From NCBI RefSeq assembly GCF_024347595.1, contig NZ_AP025507.1:248001-312000 (forward strand): DNA of 64,000 bases, given 5' to 3'. A model generated the notes under the pieces. That model worked only from the letters and a program-made list of their open reading frames with translations. It searched no databases and had not been told where the DNA came from. Every line of letters begins with the position of its first letter. The first letter of the stretch is position 1. A program made the position numbers and the translations under genes. Source of the DNA: Vibrio pomeroyi (lineage in GTDB: Bacteria > Pseudomonadota > Gammaproteobacteria > Enterobacterales > Vibrionaceae). Positions 43,782 to 53,442 of this stretch are shown here, one piece after another.

Positions 43782-44624
43782 CTACATCCCCTTAAACAGG
43801 GCTTGTGAGGCGCGGCTGATCGGTAGTTTCTCGCCTGATACATACGCCGACATCTGGCCGGAGAGGCCTTTTTTTACCTTATCTATCGCAGATACTTTCA
43901 CCACCACGGAACGGTGGATCTGCCAAAACTCATCAGGATTGAGTTGCGCTATCAACTCTTTTAGCGACACGCGAAGAATAAACTCCTCTAATGCGCCTTC
44001 TTGACCCTTCTTAAATATAGACACGTACTTATCTTCAGCTTTGAAATACGCCACATCGTCGACGGCAATCAGGTGGATGTCTTCCCCGATACTGGCCTTG
44101 AGCCATGTGAGGTGCTTTTGCTGCGGTCGATAGGGAGGTTGCTGCGAGGTTGACTGGGATAGCTGTTGAAGCTGATTCATTAATGCCGTGATATCGGGCT
44201 GTTCCTGAGTGCTACCTGACTGCGTTTGGTTGCTCGACAAGCGTGCTTGAAGCTTCTGACATGTGGCCAGTAAACGTTCTTCATTGATCGGTTTTAGCAA
44301 GTAATCCATCGCATTGTGCTCAAAGGCTTTGACCGCGTATTCGTCATAAGCGGTAATGAAAACCACCAATGGCGGCGAAGCTAACTTGTTCAGTTTTTTC
44401 GCCAGCGAGATACCATCAAGCTCTGGCATTCGAATATCAAGAAAGACCACATCAGGCTCAAGTTGTCGAATACCCTGCATCGCCTCTAGCCCGTTTTTTG
44501 CCTTACCGACGATTTCTAGTTCCGGCCAAACCTCAGCCAAGCTCTTGTCGAGATGGTGCCTTAACAGTGCTTCATCATCTGCGATAATCGCCGTGACACT
44601 TGGCTTTGATACTGGGTTATCCAT
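43782..44624 (-). CDS. LytTR response regulator
   Basis: 280 residues: receiver domain (about 8-125) with phospho-aspartate in [13 protein letters not shown] and the switch Lys in [11 protein letters not shown], a Gln/Ser-rich linker (about 130-175), and the LytTR DNA-binding domain (about 180-280; [34 protein letters not shown]). ATG 44624 is preceded by AAAGGA. A frame extending to 44825 is rejected. The kinase gene is 85 bases upstream on the same strand. LytTR domains bind direct repeats, which I could not pin down here. Confidence 0.95.
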   Translation of the reverse strand: MDNPVSKPSVTAIIADDEALLRHHLDKSLAEVWPELEIVGKAKNGLEAMQGIRQLEPDVVFLDIRMPELDGISLAKKLNKLASPPLVVFITAYDEYAVKAFEHNAMDYLLKPINEERLLATCQKLQARLSSNQTQSGSTQEQPDITALMNQLQQLSQSTSQQPPYRPQQKHLTWLKASIGEDIHLIAVDDVAYFKAEDKYVSIFKKGQEGALEEFILRVSLKELIAQLNPDEFWQIHRSVVVKVSAIDKVKKGLSGQMSAYVSGEKLPISRASQALFKGM

Positions 44625-44709
44625 GATTATTCCTTTAAATTCACACTGTAAATCATCTGTTTTTGTCTCTGAGCTTATTTCATAACAGTACTTATTTTCG
44701 TAACAGAGC

Positions 44710-45768
44710 CTAGAGCACCAACTCTGCGTTCTCGGAACTAGTTTCGCTGATGAGCGGTAATAAGATAGTTGATACCACACCGCCCGAAGCTTGCTCGGTG
44801 ATCGTGAGGCTCGCCTTATCACCATAAAGGGTTTCGATTCGCTGACGAATATTGCTTAACCCAACACCATGACCAGTATTCACCGAGGGCGTTTTCAGCC
44901 CTGCGCCATTATCAGCCACTTCAATCTTCAACTGCTCGGCTTGCTGGGTAATACGGATATTCACTTGGCCACCTGCGGCTTTGGGCTCGATACCGTGTGT
45001 AAGCGCATTCTCAACCAAAGGTTGAATCAAGAAAGGCGGAATCACTTGCTGATAGCTAATATCCTTCGTCTCAATCGAGAACACTAAACGCTCATCTAAG
45101 CGTATCTTTTGAATGTTAAGATAAGCATCCAGCAAGTCGACCTCTTGTGCGAGGGTCGATTGCTCAGTGCGGCTGTTTTTCAGAGTCACACGTAACAAGT
45201 CAGTCAGCTTTTCCAGCATCAACTTGGCCTTCGCACTGTCGCTCTCAATCAACACATTAATGGTCGCCAGCGTATTAAATAGGAAGTGCGGTTCGATTTG
45301 GCTTTGCAGCTGTTTAAGCTGACTCAGCACCACCACCTTCTCTTGATCAGCCTGACGGCGCTTGGCCACTTCTAATTCGTTGTCGGCACGCAGCTGCTTT
45401 TCTCTTGAGTAGAAGTAGTAATAGCAAACCGAGCAGAAGATAACGCCCAACAGCACCACAGATTTAAGATCAGAGATATTGGATCCGAAATACCCGTTTA
45501 ACCAATAGTGTGCATTCAGAGTACCGAAGGTCATCGCGACCACCATTGAGATCGCCACTTCAAGCCTTCTGGATGTTCTCTTAAACAACTTCACCAAGAC
45601 GAAAGAGGAACCCACAGCGCTATAGCCAAAGCCAAAACTGATTGCTAGATTAACCGTTAATCCGCCACCCCAAATCGTATGGGTTGTAATCGCAATAAGA
45701 ACGCAAAATAGCGTGGTGAACGCGAAGCTTTTGATCCATGAAAACCGACTGTTTGAAGAAGTGTTCAT
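44710..45768 (-). CDS. LytS-type sensor histidine kinase
   Basis: 352 residues. About four membrane helices lie between residues 10 and 130, then a coiled coil ([19 protein letters not shown]), the HisKA-like LytS motif [11 protein letters not shown] with the phospho-histidine, and an ATPase domain with [13 protein letters not shown] and DNGAG / [10 protein letters not shown]. No periplasmic sensor domain is evident, so the signal is probably sensed in the membrane. Its ATG overlaps the stop of the barrel gene by one base, so it is translated with the transport genes. Confidence 0.95.
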   Translation of the reverse strand: MNTSSNSRFSWIKSFAFTTLFCVLIAITTHTIWGGGLTVNLAISFGFGYSAVGSSFVLVKLFKRTSRRLEVAISMVVAMTFGTLNAHYWLNGYFGSNISDLKSVVLLGVIFCSVCYYYFYSREKQLRADNELEVAKRRQADQEKVVVLSQLKQLQSQIEPHFLFNTLATINVLIESDSAKAKLMLEKLTDLLRVTLKNSRTEQSTLAQEVDLLDAYLNIQKIRLDERLVFSIETKDISYQQVIPPFLIQPLVENALTHGIEPKAAGGQVNIRITQQAEQLKIEVADNGAGLKTPSVNTGHGVGLSNIRQRIETLYGDKASLTITEQASGGVVSTILLPLISETSSENAELVL

Positions 45769-47060
45769 TAAAATCGTCCTTTGATATTTATAAGAATCAT
45801 ATGACTATCGGGTAAGTTGGCGTAAGCAGAATCACTTTTACCGCCTAGAAAGCGTGCAGCAAGTTCCAATTCCAACGATGAATCGCCATTATCTAACGCC
45901 TGATAGTTGAGCCACTGAGTCGCAATAAAACCGCCATCTTGTGGAGACAACATCACATCAAACGTTGGCGTGATATCTTCAAGCCAGCCATGTGTCGAAT
46001 CCAAAGACCAGTGAAACATGATGTTGTGTTGAACCAAATTAGCGTGCTGATAGCCTTGAGCGTAAGAGCCCGCCAACGATATTGTCATGGGATTAAGAGA
46101 CAAAGACTCCGCATTCTCTAAAGCGCTTTGCCACTCGGAATCACTCCAAGCGCGGCTATCAAACCAGTATTCCAAGACCACATTGTGGCCAGTGTCATTC
46201 GCCCATGTTAATCCGGCTAACGCTTGATAGGCCTCGCCCTGTTCTTCGAGGAAAACAGGTTTAAGCATTGAGTTAGGCTGGCTGTAACCAAGGCTTTGTC
46301 GCTGATAAACCATCGAACCATGAAATTCCCACGCGAGGTTTAATACCGAAACCAAGCTCGCGCCAAGCAAACCGTGGCGTACATCGTCGTAATAGGCGAC
46401 CCATTGATATTCGTGGTCGCCCACTAAGTTGTAACGACGTAAGCCAAAACCTTGTTGCTGATTCTGCTTTTCGAACTCATTCACGTCTTGGAAAGTCCAC
46501 GAGGAATCGCTATAAAGCAGTGTCCATTCGCCCGTCATATCGAACAGTGACGCCGACGCCACACCCGCGCCCTCTTCTGCGACAATACCCACTGGGTTCT
46601 GACGATACGGCTTGATGATGTCTAACGGGCGGTAGCCATAGCCCACGCCCCAATCGAGGCGAACCTTGCCGAGCGTGACATCAAGATAGTGATCTCCGAT
46701 TACTGAATTCGACACATCAACGCCACCTTGCCAAAACAACTCGCGCACGATGAATTCCGATTCAAAGCTCGCCTCTTGCCCTTGAGGGTTGTTGCTCAAA
46801 ATATCGTTGGCTTTCACTGCAAGCAGGCCAAGCCAATTGTTATAACCCACCTCAAGATCCAGCAAACCATTAAGTGACTGACGATTGTCAGGAGCTAAAG
46901 GGCTAAATGGCGACTCTCGTGATTCAATAGCTTCGGCACTCAGTTGCCAGTCCCACGCTAGGCTCAGATCGTCCGCTTGAGTCGTGTTACTCATACAAGA
47001 CAATGCAAGCAAGGTAGCGATTGAAGGCTTGATGTGGAATCGACGGCTAGAAGCTTTCAT
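45768..47060 (-). CDS. outer-membrane beta-barrel protein of the ABC/LytST module
   Basis: 430 residues with a signal peptide (PSIATLLALSCMSNTTQA) and many short amphipathic strands (LDLEVGYNNWLGLLAV, VTLGKVRLDWGVGYGYRP, HNIMFHWSLDS) ending IKGRF, so an outer-membrane barrel of perhaps 16-18 strands. It looks like DUF1302-type porin relatives but the family is not certain. ATG 47060 follows AGGTGG; a GTG at 47069 is also in frame. It lies ten bases downstream of the LolA-like gene, and its stop overlaps the kinase start. Confidence 0.85.
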   Translation of the reverse strand: MKASSRRFHIKPSIATLLALSCMSNTTQADDLSLAWDWQLSAEAIESRESPFSPLAPDNRQSLNGLLDLEVGYNNWLGLLAVKANDILSNNPQGQEASFESEFIVRELFWQGGVDVSNSVIGDHYLDVTLGKVRLDWGVGYGYRPLDIIKPYRQNPVGIVAEEGAGVASASLFDMTGEWTLLYSDSSWTFQDVNEFEKQNQQQGFGLRRYNLVGDHEYQWVAYYDDVRHGLLGASLVSVLNLAWEFHGSMVYQRQSLGYSQPNSMLKPVFLEEQGEAYQALAGLTWANDTGHNVVLEYWFDSRAWSDSEWQSALENAESLSLNPMTISLAGSYAQGYQHANLVQHNIMFHWSLDSTHGWLEDITPTFDVMLSPQDGGFIATQWLNYQALDNGDSSLELELAARFLGGKSDSAYANLPDSHMILINIKGRF

Positions 47061-47069
47061 AGCAACCAC

Positions 47070-47852
47070 CTACAGCCCAGACACGCTATTACGCGATAAG
47101 TAAGCAGGGTTGTAATACTTATCTGCCAAGGCTTGTTCAATCACTTCGCGGTACTCAATTACAGTTTTTTTACTTGGCTGAATCTTATCAAGCAAGGTCA
47201 TCGACACCACTGTTGGTAAGCCATCTCGCACGCCTTCAGTAAACCACGCTTGTTTCGCTAGCTTTCCTGAACGCAAATACAAATCCGCTTTAACTGGAAA
47301 TGCGCGATCTGCCGTTAACCACAAATCAATCGATTGATAGCTCGCGCCTTTGGTTTTCGCAGTTAGCTTTAGGTGATGGGTATCAAGTGTCTCGCTAGTC
47401 GGCATCTCAACCTGTTGTTCGGCAACCCACTTGCCTTGATAATCTTCGCTCCAAGTGAGCGTCGAAATATCCCCTACTGAAGCCTCACCCAATAGTTTTT
47501 GCATCGGGGTGATACGAATCGGACGGCGTGATTTCGGCATCAGCAGCCAATAGTTGTCTTCAATCATCAACATCTTTTGACCTGCTTCAACAGCCGACTT
47601 GAACACGACCAACGACTCTCGGTTTGGTCTTGTATAAACGTTGTACTCACGGGTTTTATCCAGTTGTTCGTCTTGATATAGCGCGACTAAGGAGACCACC
47701 TTGGACGCTTGTGCACTGTTCAAGCGGTAGCTGTCTGCTTTAGCAATCATCTCGGTGACTTGTTGTGAATCGACAGCCCAGCTTGGTGCCGATGCTAGAA
47801 CCAAAGCCAACGCGGAACCTAAAATAGTGAGTGAACGAGTAAATTTATACAT
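47070..47852 (-). CDS. LolA-like outer-membrane lipoprotein-sorting protein
   Basis: 260 residues with a signal peptide (LTILGSALALVLASAPSWA). The rest has the half-barrel fold of LolA-like proteins (REYNVYTRPNRESLVVFKS, KMLMIEDNYWLLMPKSRRPIRITPMQKLLGEASVGDISTLTW in pieces), the DUF4292/MMPL-associated type that works with RND or ABC machines. Expected to carry lipoprotein or lipid across the periplasm. Start overlaps the permease stop by eight bases. Confidence 0.88.
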   Translation of the reverse strand: MYKFTRSLTILGSALALVLASAPSWAVDSQQVTEMIAKADSYRLNSAQASKVVSLVALYQDEQLDKTREYNVYTRPNRESLVVFKSAVEAGQKMLMIEDNYWLLMPKSRRPIRITPMQKLLGEASVGDISTLTWSEDYQGKWVAEQQVEMPTSETLDTHHLKLTAKTKGASYQSIDLWLTADRAFPVKADLYLRSGKLAKQAWFTEGVRDGLPTVVSMTLLDKIQPSKKTVIEYREVIEQALADKYYNPAYLSRNSVSGL

Positions 47853-49134
47853 AAACCAGCGCCTCCGTGATTGGCTTATTCACGCCTTTACGAGCAGAGA
47901 AATAAGCAGCCAGCAAACAGATCGTCAGCACACCTAACGTGGCGTAACCAACCAATTCTAATGAGAAGTAAATGTTGAGTGGGTAACCTTCGGTTCGACC
48001 CGGAGGTGGCGGCATTTGTATATCGACTACCAGTAACAACACCGACACTAAGCCACTCACTAGTGCACCTATCGCACTGCCAATCACCGCCAGTAATCCC
48101 GCCTCTTTTAAAAAGCCTGCAACGATTTCAGAGGGGTAACTGCCGAGTGCCGACAAGGTGCCAATTTCACGAGTACGCTCTGTGACTGACATGGTCATGG
48201 TATTGAACAGCGACACGAACACGACCAATGCCATCACCGCGCCCATGATGCCGAAAATACGGTCGTAAAGGTCTTTAACCTTGGTATAGAAAAACGCACG
48301 ATCTTGCCATGGAGTAATTTCAATGCCTGAGCCTTGTTGACCATTTTGTCTATTCAGTAACACCTCGATGCGTTGCTGCACGGTCGATGTCTTGCTGGTT
48401 TCGAAAAGGAATACCGATAAAGTGCTCACTTTGTCTGAAGCCAAAAGCTCTTGAGCAGTAGTGATGTGTACATACAGCTGACGCTTGTCCAGCTCAGGAA
48501 CGCCAGTAGAGTAGATACCCTGCACCTTAAAATCAAAGGCATTCAAAGCGCCATCACTGGTAGTCGCGAGCAATGTTACCCAATCTCCAACGGCAACTTT
48601 GAGGTTACGAGCAAGGTCAGTTCCCAGCATTACTTGTGGCTCTTGGTTGTCGTATCTTGGCGATTTCACATCCGAGAGGGTCTGACCGCTGCGCACATCA
48701 AGAAACGGGCCTTTCATATCGAACTCGCGTTCATTAACGCCCGTTCCCATAAAGATGGTCGACTTACTGCCGTTAGAAACCAGACCGCTGAAGTAGACTC
48801 GTGGCTGCACACCACGCACGTCGCTGTCGCCAATAATGCTCTTGGTTAGCTCTTGAACGTTATCCAGACCATTGCTCAGCGGCATGTCTTCATCTTGTTC
48901 AAAATAACCCGGCGTGCTCAAAGTAAGGTGACCAGTATCGCGCGCGGTCGATTCCCTTAAGGATTCGTAGGTGTAAAGCCCATAGCCACCCGCACTGGTG
49001 AGTGCAAATACGGCAATGGCGATGATCAACACCGAAAGCAGGCTGCGGCGACCATTTCTCAATAAATTAAGCCACGCCAAACGCACCGAGGTTGGAAGAC
49101 AAAACGTGCTCATTCTTTGTGTTAACTTGCCCAT
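47845..49134 (-). CDS. ABC transporter permease, FtsX/MacB family
   Basis: 429 residues: one N-terminal membrane helix (LLSVLIIAIAVFALTSAGG), a large periplasmic domain (about 60-290), then three C-terminal helices with FNTMTMSVTERTREIGTLSALGSYPSEI, the FtsX signature next to the ATPase contact. This mechanotransmission type does not carry substrate through the membrane; it drives a periplasmic process, such as release of lipoproteins (LolCDE) or export through an outer-membrane partner. It overlaps the ATPase gene by 13 bases. Confidence 0.94.
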   Translation of the reverse strand: MGKLTQRMSTFCLPTSVRLAWLNLLRNGRRSLLSVLIIAIAVFALTSAGGYGLYTYESLRESTARDTGHLTLSTPGYFEQDEDMPLSNGLDNVQELTKSIIGDSDVRGVQPRVYFSGLVSNGSKSTIFMGTGVNEREFDMKGPFLDVRSGQTLSDVKSPRYDNQEPQVMLGTDLARNLKVAVGDWVTLLATTSDGALNAFDFKVQGIYSTGVPELDKRQLYVHITTAQELLASDKVSTLSVFLFETSKTSTVQQRIEVLLNRQNGQQGSGIEITPWQDRAFFYTKVKDLYDRIFGIMGAVMALVVFVSLFNTMTMSVTERTREIGTLSALGSYPSEIVAGFLKEAGLLAVIGSAIGALVSGLVSVLLLVVDIQMPPPPGRTEGYPLNIYFSLELVGYATLGVLTICLLAAYFSARKGVNKPITEALVYV

Positions 49135-49820
49135 GAGATCGCCTCCGTTGCTGTGACTTGTGGTGCCAGTTGTCCATCGATAAGTTCAATCACTCGATCA
49201 CAACGCTGCGCCATTCTCGGGTCGTGCGTTGCGACAATAAAGGTAGTGCCCATCTCGTGACCGAGCTCTTTCATAATGTCGATCACAAGGTTGGCTGTGT
49301 GGCTGTCTAAGCTGGCAGTCGGTTCATCGGCAATCACTAGGCTTGGGTTGTGGATTAACGCTCTGGCTATCGCGACACGTTGTTGCTGACCGCCTGAAAG
49401 GTTGTCTGGGCGGTGATGAACGTAATCTCCTAGCCCAACACGCTCTAACATCTCTTGCGCTCTGGTCTGCTGTTCTTGTTTCGTGCATTGGTTCAACATC
49501 AATGGATAAGCGACGTTCTCAAGCGCTGTCATCACAGGAACCAGATTGAAGCGCTGAAATACAAAGCCCAACGACTGACGACGAAAACGCGCAGCAGCAA
49601 TCTGCTCTGTTGGATACGCTTTGCCATCAATATTGATCTCGCCTCGATAGTCCATATCCAACAAACCAAGAATGTTCAAAAGTGTACTTTTCCCTGACCC
49701 AGACGGGCCACACAGCGCCACCATTTCACCGCGTTTGATTTGGCCATCGACTCCCTTGAGAGCATCTACACTTTGCCCGCCAGTGAGATACGATTTGCCG
49801 ATACCTTTAAATTCAATCAT
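49122..49820 (-). CDS. ABC transporter ATP-binding protein, MacB/LolD type
   Basis: 232 residues with Walker A GPSGSGKS (about 39-46), Q-loop FQRFNLVPVMTALENV, signature LSGGQQQRVAIARAL, Walker B LVIADEPTASLD and the H-loop ATHDPRM. Energises the FtsX-type permease encoded next. The interval between the upstream periplasmic gene and this gene is 86 bases and holds a small tandem repeat. Confidence 0.95.
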   Translation of the reverse strand: MIEFKGIGKSYLTGGQSVDALKGVDGQIKRGEMVALCGPSGSGKSTLLNILGLLDMDYRGEINIDGKAYPTEQIAAARFRRQSLGFVFQRFNLVPVMTALENVAYPLMLNQCTKQEQQTRAQEMLERVGLGDYVHHRPDNLSGGQQQRVAIARALIHNPSLVIADEPTASLDSHTANLVIDIMKELGHEMGTTFIVATHDPRMAQRCDRVIELIDGQLAPQVTATEAISWAS

Positions 49821-49866
49821 TCCGTTGTCCTCCGATTACCAATCCATTCTTAAGCGTTCACAGCTA

Positions 49867-49926
49867 CTATTTAGCTTTCGCGCCCATTATTTAGCATTCG
49901 CAACTATTACTTGGCTTTCGCTATTA
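49867..49926 (-). repeat. three tandem 20-base units at a gene's 3' end
   Basis: Three imperfect 20-base units lie in a row. On the minus strand each contains a copy of the end of the upstream gene: GCG AAA GCC AAG TAA (real end), GCG AAT GCT AAA TAA, GCG AAA GCT AAA TAG. So the last codons and stop have been duplicated twice, leaving extra stops in the transcript. Confidence 0.8.
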
Positions 49927-50581
49927 GGGCCTTCGCCGTCATGGTTTCGATGTTGCCAGCATCAGCAGTTTCCATTTGTTCTAACCAAGCTTGTGCTTGC
50001 TTAAGGTCTTCAGCACGAATCGATGCCTCAATTGCATAACGGTAAATCCACGATGTCGCAGCGAAATGCTGTTGCTGGAAAGCATCTTCAGCCAGTAGCG
50101 AGAGGAACAGGTCATAACCACGGTCGAAATGGTTAAACATGTCGGGTAGAGAGGTGTAAGTCACCGCAGCCATGGCGCGAGTTAGGTAAGAATCTGGCAA
50201 TCCTTGAACACGAGGTTGCTCATGAATCGGTTGGTCTTCGTCTTTTAACAGCACCAGTGATTTATCAATGGTCGATAAACCCTTTTCTACATACTTCATC
50301 TTGTTCCAAGGTAAGAACGCATCACGACCCATCAGGGTTTCTGTGCTGCCTAGGTAAACCAAAGTCAGAGGCGTCGAGCCGTCTTGTTGCAGCGTGTCGT
50401 TAAGGCGTTCATAAGCCACTTCAACCATGTCTTCATTGCCTTGCGCGGCTTGGTTGTAAATATCAAGCACGTCTGAACTTGGGTTCGCCAGAGCTAACGT
50501 AGGAGCGAAGGAAACAAGCCCAATCAAAAATGATCGCTTAAATTGAGAAGTAAATGAATAAGTAGTATTTGCAGTAGCCAT
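49907..50581 (-). CDS. periplasmic helical (TPR-like) protein of the ABC module
   Basis: 224 residues with a signal peptide (FLIGLVSFAPTLALA). The mature part is all helical with repeating hairpins (DVLDIYNQAAQGNEDMVEVAYERL, LTLVYLGSTETLMGRDAF, WIYRYAIEASIRAEDLKQAQAWLEQ in pieces) that resemble tetratricopeptide units, though not by a strict motif. It precedes the ABC genes on the same strand and is probably the first gene of the operon. Function unknown; perhaps an assembly or docking protein. Confidence 0.8.
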   Translation of the reverse strand: MATANTTYSFTSQFKRSFLIGLVSFAPTLALANPSSDVLDIYNQAAQGNEDMVEVAYERLNDTLQQDGSTPLTLVYLGSTETLMGRDAFLPWNKMKYVEKGLSTIDKSLVLLKDEDQPIHEQPRVQGLPDSYLTRAMAAVTYTSLPDMFNHFDRGYDLFLSLLAEDAFQQQHFAATSWIYRYAIEASIRAEDLKQAQAWLEQMETADAGNIETMTAKALIAKAK

Positions 50582-50892
50582 GATTTCTAATCCCTTTCAA
50601 ATGTTGACGTTGAAAGGTTAACTAGAATTTGTCATGCAGTTTTATCAATGCGACGAATGGTAAAAATGAGGAGTGAATGGTTGAGTTGGGGCGTTAGTGG
50701 GAGAACGAAAATCAAAGTAGTGAACTTTCCTTCATCTCAACCTGAGGCTGGTATTACGGTATAAAAATACAATAGGCTGCAGTACAAGAGGAACGTATGC
50801 CTTTGAAAAAGAGACTCCAATGAGCCCCCTTTTCTATTTCGATTTATCTGAGCTATTCGCTAGCTTTTTATGGCTCGGCTTTGTTCCCTTTA
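50582..50892. other. intergenic, no gene seen
   Basis: 311 bases between the effector-like gene and the start of the ABC module. The part nearest 50582 must hold the promoter of the ABC module. I see no convincing promoter, terminator or repeat. Confidence 0.55.
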
Positions 50893-52056
50893 TCAAACTG
50901 GAACATGGTGTGCTTCCACTTTGATTTTATGATGATGGCTCATCTTATGATTGTTAACGAAGTCTTTTCCGTCCACAAATTTCGTTTTCGTACCATTAGT
51001 AATGGTTGCAATGGTATTCCCAAAGACGGAATCAGTATGACGGGCATATTCACTCATCGTGGTCTTAACGCCGCGCTCAGCAAATTTTTTCTCCATCATG
51101 CGAGAATACGTAACGAATTCAGCAGGTGTGATTTTTTCGTTTAGTTTCGCGTTGCCTACAACCTCACTTACAACTTCCGTTGGCGATAACGATTCATCGA
51201 GACTATTTAGGATCTCCACTGCTTTTTTCGGATGTACCGTCGGTGCCCTTTCACAGGTATACAACCCATAAAGGAACTCAACAATCATCTCAATACTGTC
51301 TTTCTCGTGTCCCCCCATCAAAAAGCTGCCATTTCCGACTGAGCCTCCCTGATATTTGCTCTCGCCATTGAGATGCTTAGCTAAGTTGCCATCGGGCTTT
51401 ATGCCTACACCTATGTCGAAGAAATAATCCCCTTTATTTAAAGCCAGTAAAGAGACCATGTTCTTCGCAAAAGCTGGACTGCCGTGATTGATACTCGCCT
51501 CATACAACTCAGTCATCTTCTTAGCAATCTCTGGCGTTGACATGTTTTTCTTCGTTAACAACTCATCAACGGAAACGAACTTAACATTCTCAGGAATCTC
51601 GACGCGAGAGTCGTAACATGTTCGTCCTTTAGTACGTCTATCGACATAGATGACGTGTTTAACCTTTGGGGTAATTTTTGCATTACTAATCACATTTAAC
51701 AGACCATGTTCCTTTTCGACACTAGGAATAATATTGTCTTCGTCACTTTCGGCCTTAGTGTTTACCCAACAATAAGCAACGGTCTTAGTTGGAAGTTTAG
51801 AGAACGTCGGTTTCGCACATAGCAAAGAGCTAAAACCACTCTTTTTCTTGTCTTCTTTTAATTGAGTTAATGTTACGTCGGTATTTTCGCTGTTGCGTTC
51901 AGCAATAACTCTTTCTCGATTTTCCGCCCAACGTTGATTATCAGCCTGAGTAACTGTGAGTTCTTCCTTGCGAGCCAAACGCTGTTTATGAGCGCGCTCT
52001 TGGGGTGATTGTTGTGTTTGTTCTGTGTAGTTACTTGGTGAAGATTGATATCGCAT
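50893..52056 (-). CDS. orphan effector-like protein, possible glycosyltransferase fold
   Basis: 387 residues, unknown. The first 70 are polar and probably disordered, Gln/Arg-rich, as in many secreted effectors. The middle has KTVAYCWVNTK, then HVIYVDRR, then a hydrophobic helix and KGDYFFDIGVGIKPDGN (about 210-226), an order like that in GT-A glycosyltransferases with an aspartate in the DxD position, but a true DxD is absent. The C-terminus is His-rich (MSHHHKIKVEAHHVPV). ATG 52056 follows AGGGG. No signal peptide, immunity gene or secretion gene is adjacent. The glycosyltransferase reading is a weak inference. Confidence 0.7.
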   Translation of the reverse strand: MRYQSSPSNYTEQTQQSPQERAHKQRLARKEELTVTQADNQRWAENRERVIAERNSENTDVTLTQLKEDKKKSGFSSLLCAKPTFSKLPTKTVAYCWVNTKAESDEDNIIPSVEKEHGLLNVISNAKITPKVKHVIYVDRRTKGRTCYDSRVEIPENVKFVSVDELLTKKNMSTPEIAKKMTELYEASINHGSPAFAKNMVSLLALNKGDYFFDIGVGIKPDGNLAKHLNGESKYQGGSVGNGSFLMGGHEKDSIEMIVEFLYGLYTCERAPTVHPKKAVEILNSLDESLSPTEVVSEVVGNAKLNEKITPAEFVTYSRMMEKKFAERGVKTTMSEYARHTDSVFGNTIATITNGTKTKFVDGKDFVNNHKMSHHHKIKVEAHHVPV

Positions 52057-52303
52057 TAAATTGCCCCTAAACATAAAAATGTAAGCAATTGTAACAATAT
52101 GATAAATCTATCAACCGAATATACAGTGGTGATAAAACAACCACCAAAATGGCTAATTTTACTAACAGAAAGCTCATTTTGAAGGATTATTGCGCGTAAG
52201 CTAGTTGGTCATTCTTATAGTGAAACACACAGTTCAAGATTAGAAGACGACTAAAAATAACTGTGCGGAATGCTATCCACACTCGATTTTTCAATACACA
52301 AAC
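52057..52303. other. intergenic, no gene seen
   Basis: Leader of the effector-like gene, and sequence downstream of the DUF1254 gene up to its terminator. AT-rich. Nothing further is recognised. Confidence 0.5.
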
Positions 52304-52333
52304 AAAAATAGCCGCTAATCAGCGGCTATTTTT
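52304..52333. terminator. terminator after the DUF1254 gene (copy A)
   Basis: A 13-base stem AAAAATAGCCGCT/AGCGGCTATTTTT with loop AATC; works in both directions. An identical copy lies at 54444. Confidence 0.9.
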
Positions 52334-52386
52334 AATGTTCCAAATGAGGCTTCGACTACTTTATTCATCAGAGCCAACAACTTAAA

Positions 52387-53364
52387 TTAACCTACTTTCT
52401 TAATCATCGTCGCTGGGTTGTAGCCTTTCTCGCCTTTGCTCACTGGTTCGCTCGGGTTGTAGTGGCGCATCAGAACATTAAATTTTCCCGTGCTATTACC
52501 GTCCATCGTTGGAATGTTGTTTGGCTGACCTTCACATCCGAAACGGAGAGTGTAGGTTCCATCGCTGTTCATAACGGGTGCCATTTCACTCGAAATATTG
52601 GCTTTATCGTTAAACATGCGTCCATCAGCGTTATATACGGTCGCAGACCAGAATGAGCCGGCCTTCGGATCTTTGAAAGTCGTCTCGTAACATGCATTCG
52701 CATCAAAGTACTGACTGGTTTGATAGATGTTATCTTCGACCATCGCACCACCCCAACCGCCAGCTGCGCCAACGTAATTCATGTAATCAGTTTGGCCGCT
52801 TTCTTTGTTACCAAACGCCTTTGATTGGTCATATCCGTCACTGAAATCGATGTTGCCAGCTTTATCCGTGGCCTTGAACGACGCCATGTCCCATTCTTTT
52901 ACTTTAAACGGCTTCTCACTGCCTGTTTCAATCTTCAGGTTACGGCGAGCATCATCTTCAAGCGCACGAACAATAACGAATGCGTGATCCGTTTTTGCGC
53001 TAATTTTATGGCGACCCGAACCGTAGATCATTGGCTGCGTCTCGTGGTTTTCATCAACGACTTGCAGTGACACATATTGGTCAGTTTCTGGAACCGTCAC
53101 GTAGACATCATCGTTCGACATATCGATGACAGAAACGGAGTAAAAGGTATCTCGATTCATTCGAACAACGAACTGCTCTTCTGGAACGCTGCTCGGTACT
53201 GGCATCTCAAAGAATGTATTGATACCACCCGCTTTCTCCACCACCGCGCCGAGACGCATATTGGTGTATGCCTGAGCAAAATTATCTTCCGTGACGATGG
53301 TTGGCGCTGCAATAACGCCGGTTGAGAATAAAGCGACAGCAGTAAGGGGAAATAGTGTTTTCAT
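52387..53364 (-). CDS. DUF1254/DUF1214 exported protein
   Basis: 325 residues with a signal peptide (LTAVALFSTGVIA). The N-terminal half has VRMNRDTFYSVSVIDMSND typical of DUF1254, and the C-terminal half has GSFWSATVYNADGRMFNDKA and YTLRFGCEGQ typical of DUF1214. These are periplasmic proteins of unknown enzymology. Divergent from the LysR gene at 53481, which probably controls it; a LysR-type dyad lies between them. Confidence 0.9.
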   Translation of the reverse strand: MKTLFPLTAVALFSTGVIAAPTIVTEDNFAQAYTNMRLGAVVEKAGGINTFFEMPVPSSVPEEQFVVRMNRDTFYSVSVIDMSNDDVYVTVPETDQYVSLQVVDENHETQPMIYGSGRHKISAKTDHAFVIVRALEDDARRNLKIETGSEKPFKVKEWDMASFKATDKAGNIDFSDGYDQSKAFGNKESGQTDYMNYVGAAGGWGGAMVEDNIYQTSQYFDANACYETTFKDPKAGSFWSATVYNADGRMFNDKANISSEMAPVMNSDGTYTLRFGCEGQPNNIPTMDGNSTGKFNVLMRHYNPSEPVSKGEKGYNPATMIKKVG

Positions 53365-53442
53365 AGTAGCGACCTTTATATTTCAAAGTGAATGTCATTT
53401 GGAAGAGTATTATTTGCTCTGCCGATAGTGATCACTTTATAC

